The notes under the pieces were generated by a model. That model had not been told where the DNA came from and did not search any database. It saw only the letters and a program-made list of their open reading frames with translations. Of a DNA stretch of 64,000 nt, positions 1-9,835 are shown in pieces. Source of the DNA: Erigeron canadensis (lineage: Eukaryota; Streptophyta; Magnoliopsida; Asterales; Asteraceae); assembly GCF_010389155.1 (NCBI RefSeq), contig NC_057761.1, forward strand, positions 932,501 through 996,500. Direction: 5' to 3'. Positions within the stretch are counted from its first letter, which is position 1; each line of letters opens with the position of its first letter. A program made the position numbers and the translations under genes.

Positions 1-502
1 TCCCACGTGAACACCAAATTAGTCTTTGACTTTTGTTTCCTTTCACCAATATTGTGCCTCTATCTTTATCTCCTTCCGTTCCTTTTCTTTTCTTCTTGTT
101 GTTGTCGAAGATCAAAAGTAAAAATCAATCGAATCCAATTTCTTCCGCCTTCTGTGTCTTCTTCTATGAATAATAAGAAACCGTCGCCCCCTGTTTGTGG
201 CTTCACACCGCAAACAATAGCAAATCGTCCCTGTTTCTCGTTGTACTTCAAAATCAAATCACTCGATTCTTCCGTTTGTTTTGATCGACTCACTCGATCC
301 TTTCAATATCAAGTTTCTGGTGGTTTGTTTATCACAAACAAACAGCCTCTTCAAATGATTTTCTTCACAAAAATCACCGACTCTGTTTCAGTTCTTCTAG
401 AACAGAAAATCTCGATTACTCGCTGATCCTGTTGATCCAATCTGCAACGATTCTTCAAGCCTGAATCTTAACCTTAGCTTTAATGCCACTGATGCCCAGG
501 TA
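1..502. other. Probable internal (leader) part of an LTR retrotransposon, cut by the window edge
   Basis: No gene is recognisable here. Read on the minus strand, the bases just inside the LTR at 503-829 run TACC then TGGGCATCAGTGGC. This loosely resembles the initiator-Met tRNA primer binding site TGGTATCAGAGC used by Copia elements. The open frame on the plus strand (7-426) is rich in Leu, Phe, Ser and Cys, has no family match I know, and is probably chance. If the LTR reading is right, the element continues to the left of the window. Confidence 0.35.
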
Positions 503-829
503 TGATTATTGAATTGAAGAAAAAAGTATATAATTGAATCACACAATTATATTGAATCAAATATGTTTACAATCACTGTAACGATTTGATTACAAAGTTG
601 GATACCAAACTGAATGAAATCTACTTCTATTTATACTAGATACTTTTGGCGGTTATCCCTAAAGTGTTGTGTTGATTCACAAGCGCCATGTCCTTTTGTA
701 TAGTCGCGTCTGTCTGTTTGTGTGAGGCCCAAAACAGTTGGCCCTTTTCCTTGAACAGACGTATCTTTTCCTCTTTGTCCTAATAACACTTTAAACCCCT
801 TAAGTCTTAAACTAATTATATTTCCAACA
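503..829 (-). mobile_element. Putative LTR, minus orientation
   Basis: Read on the minus strand this stretch begins TGTTGGAAATATAAT and ends AATAATCA, so it has the TG...CA ends of an LTR. Inside it is a TATAAATA-like box followed by U5-like AT-rich sequence. The primer-site-like motif lies directly beyond its 3' end. Only one end of the element is in the window, so no second LTR or target duplication can be checked. It sits immediately beside a PRP31-derived fragment (from about 831), as if inserted into it. Confidence 0.45.
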
Positions 830-830
830 A

Positions 831-1030
831 ATTCATCCGAGCAAATGGTAAGAGAAACAAACCTACCTGGCAGTGGCTACCCAGGTGTGAAAGCCAGACT
901 TGAAGTCAAACATATACGATGAGAACTTATCATTCGGAAAACAAAAGAAAAACATATACAACATTGAAATAGCATATATACTTCTTGGCAACTTTGGCAG
1001 CAAGCTTGCTCTGCTCTGACCAACTGAATT
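831..1030 (-). pseudogene. PRP31 3'-exon fragment (third partial copy)
   Basis: On the minus strand this short block matches the intact PRP31 gene around exons 6 and 7 (13020-13260). It carries pieces encoding the GLTSSLAFTP and KLAAKVAKK-like segments, with a deletion removing part of exon 7 and its intron, and a small duplication (GCTCTGCTCTGACC). At about 1030 it joins sequence that corresponds to the downstream flank of PRP31. It cannot encode a protein. It shows that the locus has been copied or rearranged more than once. Confidence 0.7.
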
Positions 1031-1206
1031 TTGATGGGTAAAATAAATTGAAAATTATCCATGCACTTATAATTGCATTGTACTAAAACATTTTGTTTCA
1101 CGATAAGATGCAACAGCAGCTAACTTCACATCATTACAAAGCCAGTGAGTATAATTATTCACCACTGATCTGAACAACGTGTTAAAGCAGCAGTTTAAAT
1201 GCACAT

Positions 1207-1838
1207 TGTTTGAGCATTGATTGTTAAGCTCAATCACGAATGGATTTAACCACGAAGATCATCAAAATCTCCTACTATGTAGTGCAAACCTACTAAATTT
1301 TCTTCACGAATCTAAGGTGGATGATGATCTTCCCAAAGAGATGTTTCGATCTTTGGAGGATAGAAATGGATGTGTTTTTAGGCTATGAATGATTGATTGT
1401 ATGAGTGAGAGAATGAGTTTCTGTGAGTTGTGACCTCTGCCTCTGATTCTCGTTCTTTGATGAGAGGGAGATTTTTTTGTAGTATCTAGGGAATGTATTC
1501 TTTTTCTTTGTGAGGAAGTTGCTTATAGCCTAAATGGACAAGTGAGTGTCCTCCAACTTAGATGGGTATATCCCTTTATGAGGCCAATGGGTTGAGTTTT
1601 TATATTAGTAAGCCAGAGAGTTGGGCTCCTCTTTCACTGCCAATACAAACTTGTCATAATCATATGTATATATTTACAATATATATGGTCGACTAGGCTA
1701 ATTAGCAACATATAATGACTTGTTGTCATTTGTTTGACCTTACATAAATAAACTTATATATTTCGTTTACACAAAATATATTTTATTAATATATATATAC
1801 CATTCTTGTTAATGTATATGTAAATACATACGTGATCA
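1207..1838. mobile_element. Solo LTR with 5-bp target duplication CACAT
   Basis: The insertion starts TGTTTGAGC, ends ACGTGATCA, and is flanked on both sides by CACAT (1202-1206 and 1839-1843). The paralogous site near 12260 has a single CACAT and no insertion, so it is a preserved empty site. TG...CA ends with a 5-bp duplication are diagnostic of an LTR retrotransposon. At 632 bp with no coding sequence, a solo LTR left by LTR-LTR recombination is the simplest reading. The family and orientation are not resolved. Confidence 0.8.
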
Positions 1839-2433
1839 CACATAATGCCAAGGTAGTGCACGTAAAACATTTCTCAAACCGTATCTATTGTCCAATAGCA
1901 AGTTTAAATGGTGTCGATAAACCTTTCCAGATATCAATCATTCAAGAGAATAGAAGCTAACTATTTAACCGATTTATCTACAAGGGAAAATGGGTTGAAG
2001 TCACTAGAAAAGTTGATCAAATGGGCAAATTGGTTTAACTTACCAGTAGTATATTCAAATGCATACATCTTATAGATCATTACGTTAACAGAAGCTACCG
2101 TTGTAACTATATCCTTTCGTCAGCATACGAAACACATCATTTACTTGCAAAACTACAATGACAAAGATAATATAACATGGTCATCTCTGCATCATAGACA
2201 TCTGAATGTATAAGTTATAACTTTATAAGATACTTGAGTAGAAAAGAATAAGATCTCCTTATAACACAAATTTCACCTTTTCTGATTCAGTGGGGTGGAT
2301 AATAAAGCATATGCTTTACATAGCTCTTTTCACAAGTACCAGGTCCAAATAAGTATATGCTGCTATTTAGTATTCAATTCCACCTTATAAAACGAAATCA
2401 AAGTGTGCAAGCTTTTCTAGATAGCCATGTGAT

Positions 2434-5400
2434 TCAAATTCTTCTGATCTTTGAAAAGGTTCCCGTTTCTGAGAAATATGTGCTCTGCATTCCACTCCCA
2501 AGTCTATTAGCATCTGCCTGGGGATCTATGAGATCGATGCCCTGCGCAAATGAACAATGGGTTATGAACAGCTTTCCAAATTCATCTTTTCACTTGTGAG
2601 CAAATGGTAAGAGAAAACAAACCTGCACAGGTGTGAAAGCCAAACATGAAGTCAAACCAGAGGTTACCCCCCACCGCTACTATATTACTTCTTGGCAGCT
2701 TTGGCAGCAAGCTTGCTCTGACCAACTGATACACGCAACTTCTCATTTCCAGCTTGACCAAGCATACCATATCCTTCTCTTAGTCCATCGCCTATAATCA
2801 AAGAGACAACACCAACGTTTAAGAAAAAGCTTTACTATTAGATCTCAAGAAAGTAATACTAGTGGCTACTAGTGTTTCAGAGCCTTTTTAGTGCCAAAAA
2901 AAATTATCAATTGTATAGATAAGTACGAAGATATTGTTAAGTAAAATGAGACAGGTGAGATGTAAATGGGGGGATAAAAAGACATTACAAGGTTGGATCT
3001 AAGTTCTAATAGCAGGTACGAGTGTCAAGATCTAATGGTGTATCGTTTAATGGGTTAGAATTTGATTGTGTCCTAAACTATATCTACAGAAGGCCAGAAG
3101 CACAATATAAAGATCACTAGTTGCAGTTTACTACGCAATACACTATCACAGATATTGCCTTACCAAAAAAAAATACACTATCACAGATATCCTTCTAGCG
3201 CACCAAAGTCTTCGTTGAGATATTAACAACACATAGTAAATAATAAATGTTGATTTGGGTTTGCACAAGTAGTGCTGGGCAACAGAACAGCTACATGACA
3301 GGCAATATATTTTAAACCGGTTTTCTGATAGTTGCTAAGGTCAGTAGCAGAGGTCACAATTATCATAGTATCATACTACAGTCTACAGAGAGCATTTTCT
3401 TTAATATCAATAACAAGTTTCTCATAAAGCTGGATGTTGTTCCAAGTTCTGTTTGGTTCTTCTAGCATGGCAGTTAGAATAGGGATGAGTGTAAAGTTGG
3501 GATGAAGCCATGAGGTGAGTATTGGACTATTAGAGTTGGCACGCGAAAGTGAGCTTATTATAATGGTAGTGGCGGGAGCAAGATGCGATTGTAACTTGAT
3601 AGGTAAAGCCGTAAGAGATTGTTTTCTAATCAGTAGATGATGATAATTGAAAAGAATGTACATAGTTTAGCAACTTGGAATGAGATCAAAAATACTCTAA
3701 AGGGCTGTCCATTTTGTGTCATGTATGTCTATTATTCAGTAGATTTAACATCTCAAAGCCAGTTAATCTGTTTTGGTTAAGGAGATCACAAAGAAAGCAA
3801 TAATCCTGTTAATCCTTCTAGTGTGGAAAACATTATCTGCTACATTATTTATGGAACCAATGTGGGATGGGCCATTGGAAAGTTAAAAAATTATAAGGTA
3901 GGTGGAAGTTCATCCTGGGGGTGTTTGGTTCATTGGAATCCCTTGGAATTCATAAGAATTGGAATTTAAATTCTATTCTTTCACTTGTTTGGTTGGGAAA
4001 AATATGGGATTGCAATCTAAAAAATTCCATCAAATTCCTTGAAATATGGAATTTCCAATTCCTTCAATAATCTAATGGAATGCTCAACATTCAAAGAAAT
4101 TCATTCATCTTTACTAAAATGCCCTCTTACAAGTAACAACTAACCACAAAAATTTTAAGCCTACCATGATTTGATTAACCGCTGGATGTTAACCACCATC
4201 CACCACCACCACCAAATCTGCCCTCTTAATGTCGTCATCGCTCATGATTTCCGGCCGCCGTCGCTACTCATGATTTCCGGCCGCCCCCATTTCAAAGTCA
4301 ATCCTTTTTTTTGGTTAAACAATAGTTGTTTATTATTTACGGTTGTTTGATTTAGGGTTGGGATAGATGAAGATATTGTTTGGTTTATTAAACAATTTCA
4401 TATGATGAGTAAAGTAAATTTTGTTCGAGCAAAAGAAAAAGGGAACAAGATTTGCAGGTGTGTTGGTGACCTTTTGGGAGAGATGAAAAAAAAAGTCATG
4501 TGGGGTTGTACTGATCTAGACATCTACCATTAATTAATATACATTATGTTTATTTTTTTTAGAACAGCAAATACATTATGTTTATTATATAAAAGTTTTT
4601 TAATATAAAAGATGTGTAGTGATATTAATAAAATTGTTAAATTGAAAAATAAAAATTTAAAAAAAGGGTAATTTGATCTTTTGATATACTTTAAATTTTA
4701 ATTTCTTTATCTGAATTCCATTGAATTCTAACAACTAAACACATGACATACTTTAAAACTTTTGGATTCTAATTCCCTCAAATTTTAATTTCTTCGTCAG
4801 ATTTCAATTCCTTTAAAAACATTCTGCGAACCAAACGGCCCCTAAGTCGCTCGTAAATAAAAAAGAAAGAGCCTTTCCTTCCCAAGCCAATTCCTACATG
4901 TCGATCTTCAAACACTACATGTGACTTTGATTTTACTAAATCAAAAGCTATATTAAATATATACTTCAACTATTAGGCTTGTAAATTAAAAAGGTATTCG
5001 TTCATCTTTTCACTAGTAACATTATAAAAATAATAAAATTACAAGTCAAGATTCGAGTGAAGCTTATTCAAAGCTTGTTTAAAAAACTAAGTAGATCACG
5101 ATCCAAGCTCGAGCCTAGTAATCGAGTCAATACCAAAGTTTGAGCTTCAAATTAACACTCAATTCGAGCAAAGCCAAGCTCAAGCTCGAACTTAAAATGA
5201 AAAGGCTGAGCTTGAGTATTATCAAGCTCGAATTTGGCTGGGATCAGTTACACCTCTAAGTGTATCCTAGGGACCCTTACAGACCGGCACTCAAGGCTCC
5301 TATGGTATCAATTTTTCATGTTAACACTTTTTAACTTTTGCCAATATAAACAACACTACTTTTAATGATGAAAAAAATTACTTACCAAGTGAGCTCTCTT

Positions 5401-6173
5401 CAGGAATTCCAACTGCATTCTGTTTGCCAACTTTCGCATATCCGTAATAGCATATCTGATTAAAGGAAGGTTAGAGAGGTGAGCACAATAATGAGGAAAT
5501 GTAGAAAAAGAAAAAATAGCTATGTGCATTAATCAGGAGAGTACACACCTCTCCTTTATCTTACGTAGGCGACAACCACCTCTTTTCTTCTTAGGTTCAG
5601 AATCAGGGACTGGAAGTGGTTTAGGTTGCTTTGCAGGAGGCGGCTCTTGCCACTTTTCAATCTTCTCGCGAATTTCCTCATGAGATGATGCAGTAGAAAA
5701 ACCAGCCAAATTCTTCTTTTTGGCACCTAGAATCTGAACATTACATGCCGGCATCTTTGCTAGTGACGAAAGACCGCCAGCTGTCCCCATGAGTTTGGCA
5801 GCAACCGCACTCCCAACAATGGCAGAAAGATTCGGAGCAATGTAGCCCATTCTGCTTTCAACAAAATCCAGAACTTTCTTTTTTGATGCATCCAGTGTAA
5901 GGGCTCGATCACAAGCCTCGATGGTCTTCTGAAGAACATCCTCAGGAAGAGGTTTCCCACTGGTGGTAGATGCCGTAACAGAAACAACCATAATGACGGC
6001 TGATGGCAGCAGCCCTTCAAGATCCACAAGGGTTAAGTCAACTTCATTCCCTATCTTCTTGACCACACGTGCATAATCGATAGGGTGGTGCACAAGAGAC
6101 CCGAGCTCAGGAAACTTGAGGCGGTACTTATCACGAATGAATTTATTAATGATTTCAATCTCATTTTCTATAT
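2434..6173 (-). pseudogene. Truncated PRP31 pseudogene
   Basis: Minus-strand copy of the PRP31 gene at 12853-16822. Exon 8 (from 2434), fused exons 7 and 6 (about 2624-2792), exon 5 (about 5387-5458) and most of exon 4 (about 5550-6173) are recognisable. Exons 1-3 and the start of exon 4 are missing. Several lesions mark it as dead. A 159-bp in-frame deletion at about 5680 removes most of the second half of the Nop domain (residues about 270-323 of the intact protein). One base is missing in exon 5 (near 5410), shifting the frame. A deletion joins exon 7 directly to exon 6 without an intron. Exon 4 still reads open for about 200 residues, so a transcript could give a fragment, but no start or promoter is kept. 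Confidence 0.85.
3917..4840. mobile_element. MITE with GGGGGTGTTTGGTTC-type inverted ends
   Basis: A 924-bp insertion into copy B, absent from the same place in the intact PRP31 intron (near 14407). The left end reads GGGGGTGTTTGGTTC and the right end, reversed, GGCCGTTTGGTTCGC. AATTCC-rich inverted sequence extends further in from both ends. CCT flanks both sides and is compatible with a 3-bp target duplication. No transposase is present. Ends of this style are common in plant non-autonomous DNA transposons; the superfamily is left open because the short duplication is ambiguous. Confidence 0.7.
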
Positions 6174-6181
6174 AAAGCTCC

Positions 6182-6340
6182 TTTTTTTTTAACGGCATTT
6201 TATTCTACTCCTACTCCTAAATTACACGTATACCAAACCAGGACTCTCGAAAAATCCTTATTAATCTACCCTCACAAATGTGAGAAGTGGTACTCGAACC
6301 CAGGTGGATCCTCCCAAAGTTAAAGACCCTACCAATACTA
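6182..6340 (-). mobile_element. SINE-like repeat, 5'-truncated, poly-A tail at low end
   Basis: This matches, with many substitutions, the SINE at 20626-20816. On the minus strand it shows a Pol III B-box-like GGGTTCGAGTACC at about 6290-6305 and ends in an A-run (T-run at about 6182-6190 on the plus strand). The head with the A box is missing. It sits exactly at the breakpoint where the PRP31 duplicate ends. It may have arrived after the break or taken part in it. Confidence 0.55.
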
Positions 6341-6612
6341 AAAGTAAAAAGCTTATATTAGCATATGAAAAGAATATAAATTTCTTCTAACACTGTAAAA
6401 AATTTTTTTTTTTTAAATCACATATAATACGAAATAAAATCTCTAGTTATCTTCCAATTTTGACTATACATCATAATGGAAATATTGATGTAAGTAAAAC
6501 TGGACTAGTTTTGCAATGGGTATATGTGGCAACATCGTCGTCGTATGTGCGGTTTCGTCTAGTGGGTTGCACCACGGGTATAGGAGCCGCATGTGAGCCC
6601 CAATGGAAAATG

Positions 6613-7857
6613 CAGTGGCGAAGCCACTTGAGACTTAGGAAGGGTCACGGCCCACCCTAGAAACTCCATTGGTAAGTAATATATCCATGTACATTCACAA
6701 AGAATGTGAAATTTTGTAGCATTTGGCCCATCCCAATTGAGTATTTTATTACAAACACTTTGAACTTTTGAAGAATTGAAACATTTGTGTGATTGGCTCA
6801 ACGATACACGTGTATGTTTATTACTACACTAATTGTTTTTTTTTATATAATAAAATAATTCTTAGAAACTATATTGCAATTTTTTATGTTTCATTTTGTT
6901 TTCATTTTTCAAATGGTATAATTTTGTATCTTCAAGTATAGAAAGTATATAGTACGAGGATTCCCTTGAGTTGAAACTCCAACTTGAGTCAAGTTGAAGG
7001 GATCTTGACCATTGAATGAAAATCAAAGGCCAAGATTAAAAGATCATCTTTACATCTTAACTCTTGAATTTTATCTAATGGCTAAGAAACTCTTAATTTG
7101 ACCCTCAAGTTGAAAGTAATTTGAGGAGATCTCCATCCTTCTATAACTTCAATTATTACAAAGCCATTTTACAAAATACAAATAGCAGTAGTAGCATGGC
7201 CGATTTAAGTTTTTAATGACATTAAGCGGAACCAACTTTGAAAGCTTTGTTTTATAGTTTTTAAACAACCCTCCTCATCTATTCGGAATTGAAACATTAT
7301 AATATGTTACAAAACCTATTGTTAAAAGGCTTTACCCGAGCCTTAAACTTTTGTGAATAGTAAGTCATAGTTAAAATAAAGTAAACATGAGTTAAAAACT
7401 GTCAGAGGCGGCTCAACTAAATAAGAGACCTAAAGCGAATTTTATTACACGGCTTTTCGTATTAATAAAATTGTTCATATTTGGAACACTTGATTTATTC
7501 ACACCTATATACATGTAAGTGTATATGGTCACATATCATTTAGCACATCATTTTATACATATTTCTTATTTTCCTAAGCTATTTTAATTCTCTTTTGTAC
7601 TATATTCTATGTATAATTATTAAATTATGAGGCCTTTAAAATTTTGCGGCCTAAAGTCTTTGCTTCATTTGCTTTACCCTTGAGCCACTACGGAAAACTG
7701 TAGATTTGCAAGCACGAACCGAAGGTCTTAAATATATGGAGGTCGTAGGATACCGCCTAACCCACATATATGGTCAACTAAAGCCGACTATGCCTAATAG
7801 GTAAAGCAAAAAAAAAAATTTGGCCCTTCCTAGCTTAAAAACCTGGCTTCGCCACTG
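6613..7857. mobile_element. hAT-type element with 8-bp target duplication GGAAAATG
   Basis: The left end is CAGTGGCGAAGCCA and the right end, reversed, is the same CAGTGGCGAAGCCA. Both are followed inward by related AGGAAGGG(T/C)C sequence. Perfect 8-bp copies GGAAAATG flank it at 6605-6612 and 7858-7865. CAG(T/G)G ends with 8-bp duplications define the hAT superfamily. The 1245-bp interior has no transposase frame, so it is non-autonomous, and it was later invaded by a smaller hAT element at 7403-7693. Confidence 0.88.
7403..7693. mobile_element. Small hAT-type MITE nested inside the larger hAT element
   Basis: A 291-bp insertion. The left end reads CAGAGGCGGCTCAA and the right end, reversed, CCGTAGTGGCTCAA. 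Exact 8-bp copies AAAACTGT flank it at 7395-7402 and 7694-7701. The ends are diverged outside the shared GGCTCAA core, but the exact duplication supports the call. It is younger than the host element at 6613-7857. Confidence 0.8.
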
Positions 7858-8067
7858 GGAAAATGGTCGTGTGACCATTGGAATGGACCGTTACACCTCC
7901 ATTTGACTGTTTACCAACATTCTTACATAGTATATATGGTCGGAAAATGGAATCTATCGCCAGAACCACATTGAAACAAACTGAGTCATTACACTAAACT
8001 ACTTTTATCAACTCATCACACTAAACTACTTTTATTGTTAGACCTTACACTAAATTCTTAAATTATA

Positions 8068-8306
8068 CTCCCTCCGTCTCATTTTAATTGTTCTATGTTA
8101 ATTGGTCAAGTCTTTCTCTTCCGACTTTGACCGTAGATATCTTTGTTTGTGTTATATATTATTTAATGCAAGTTATATCAATGAAATGTACACTTAAAAC
8201 TCAATCAATTCATACATGTTATATCAAGTGTACAATAATTACGGTCAAAGTTGAAAGAAAAAGACTCAAAAAGTCAAATTGGACACTTAATATGTGGCGG
8301 AGGGAG
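8068..8306. mobile_element. Stowaway-type (Tc1/mariner) MITE
   Basis: A 239-bp element with CTCCCTCCGTCTCA at the left and CTCCCTCCGCCACA (reversed) at the right, flanked by TA on both sides (8066-8067, 8307-8308). Subterminal GACTTTGACC is repeated in inverted form. CTCCCTCC ends with a TA duplication are the hallmark of plant Stowaway MITEs. It is non-coding. Confidence 0.88.
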
Positions 8307-8505
8307 TATGTGTCACACCATATTATATTAAATTCAAAAACATATTATGTTAAATTTTAAAAGACATTCATTAACAATAAAAATAGGGATAACTAGTATA
8401 ATAAAATTTTGAATACTTTAAAACCAAATTTTAGCAATTTATAACTAACTTACAAAATAACTTAAAACTTGAAGGATAAAAACTAAAAATGATTTATATA
8501 GTAAA

Positions 8506-8951
8506 CTAGTGGAATTGCCTCGGCGTTGTCCGGGGTCGTAGCTTTTGTGTGTTTTTTTCAAGAGTTTATACTCGTTCTAAAGACCCAAACTTAGATGTAC
8601 GTATTACAAAACAACTACCAGCATCATAATATAAGGATAGTTAATTGTTTATCCTCGAAGTTGGTTTCTTTCTTGTCTTACTTAAAATTCGTTAGAAACC
8701 AGTAAATATATGTCGTATTTGTATCGGAACCCAATACCAATAAATTAAATGATGTTTAGTGTAACATTTACTTAAGAATAAATGTAAACTACAATATTCG
8801 TTCACATAAAATTTCATTAACAGAAATATATAATGTCTATTGAAGAATAATTGATTTATCTAAAAATTTATGAAGGTTGATAAAAAATTAAAATTATTAA
8901 TTAGTACCTTGCTGTTAGAAAAATCAAGGGGCGGTTTTTAATATATAATGT
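8506..8951 (-). mobile_element. Helitron-like fragment, minus orientation
   Basis: The plus strand reads ACTAGTGG followed by a GC-rich imperfect stem (CCTCGGCGTTGTCCGGGG). Reversed, this gives the stem-loop plus CTAGT order found at plant Helitron 3' ends. An AT-rich TTTTTAATATATAAT near 8936-8950, reversed, resembles the ATATTAAAA start of Helitrons. No Rep/helicase sequence is present. The 3' end is more credible than the 5' end. Confidence 0.45.
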
Positions 8952-9144
8952 ACAAGTTTTTAAGCATGTAATATGTTTTTAGTGACAGCCCTAAGGGCTG
9001 TCATTATCATTTTCCTAATTATTATAATATGATTGTTATATAGTAATAAATAAGTAAATGTAAAATGATGATTTGTGTAACTTTGATTCAAATTATAACC
9101 CCACCTCATGACATCCCCATTCCACATGTTATGCCACCTACTAG

Positions 9145-9825
9145 GGGTGTTCATCAAACCGTCAAACCGTAAAAACCGGACCAATCTGGGATGTATGGAT
9201 TGGTTTGGTCGGATTGAGTTACTAAAGTTTGGTCTGACAATTCAAGTTTTAAAAAACCGGGTTCATCAGTTCGGTTACAGTTTCAACAAAGAAAAAACCG
9301 CCATAAACCGGACCGGACCAAAGGTATATATGTATATGACTTTTGATGATATCTAACCATTAATAAAAGGAATCATATACATATACATGTATTTTTACGA
9401 TAATGTGTTGGTACTACAATAGATATAATATACATTATGTAAATATTTTGTTTCGACCTTGTAAACTTTCTCATATATATTAAATGATGTGGAATCTATA
9501 TGAAAATATTATATGATCGAATGTCTTTTGATTGTTGACTCAAACATATATTATGTTTTAATAGTTTCATAAATTTTCTAATTTTAAGTGTTTGTTATGA
9601 CTATTTGTCACAAATATACACAAAGATTATATGGAAATAGAAGAAAGGGAAATAAGAATTTAAAACCGTCAAACCGACCAAACCGGACTGGCTCACATGG
9701 TCTGGTCTGGTTCGGTTTGACAACATAGTTGGTCTGACTTGGTTTAATGTATATTAAAACCGGGAATACCGGTTTGGTTTGAAATTTAGTCAAAACCGGA
9801 CCAAACCGGTCCATGAACACCCTTA
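9145..9825. mobile_element. Mutator-type MITE with 10-bp target duplication CCACCTACTA
   Basis: The ends are GGGGTGTTCATC and, reversed, TAAGGGTGTTCATGG. Exact 10-bp copies CCACCTACTA lie at 9135-9144 and 9826-9835. Both flanks inside the ends are dense in AACCGG/CCGGTTT-like words in mirrored order, so each end can fold on the other. Duplications of 9-10 bp point to the Mutator (MULE) superfamily. The centre is AT-rich and has no coding frame. Confidence 0.82.
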
Positions 9826-9835
9826 CCACCTACTA

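Larger units (their letters stand above)
1036..6173. repeat. Segmental duplicate of the PRP31 locus (copy B)
   Basis: This block aligns nearly base for base with 12084-15958. It covers the PRP31 downstream flank, exons 8 to 5, their introns and most of exon 4. The alignment is interrupted by two insertions, a solo LTR at 1207-1838 and a MITE at 3917-4840, plus small deletions. It stops abruptly at 6173, inside exon 4, where a SINE-like sequence begins. The high similarity of introns as well as exons shows a genomic duplication, not a reverse-transcribed copy. Confidence 0.88.

Noticed and set aside
7..426. 139-residue open frame at the left edge, plus strand
   Set aside because: Composition is low complexity, no family features, and it lies in what looks like an antisense retrotransposon leader.
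5533..6198. A 221-residue frame that could be called a separate short PRP31 protein
   Set aside because: The first residues come from a SINE-like repeat, the Nop domain is deleted internally, exon 5 is frameshifted and upstream exons are missing, so it is a pseudogene.
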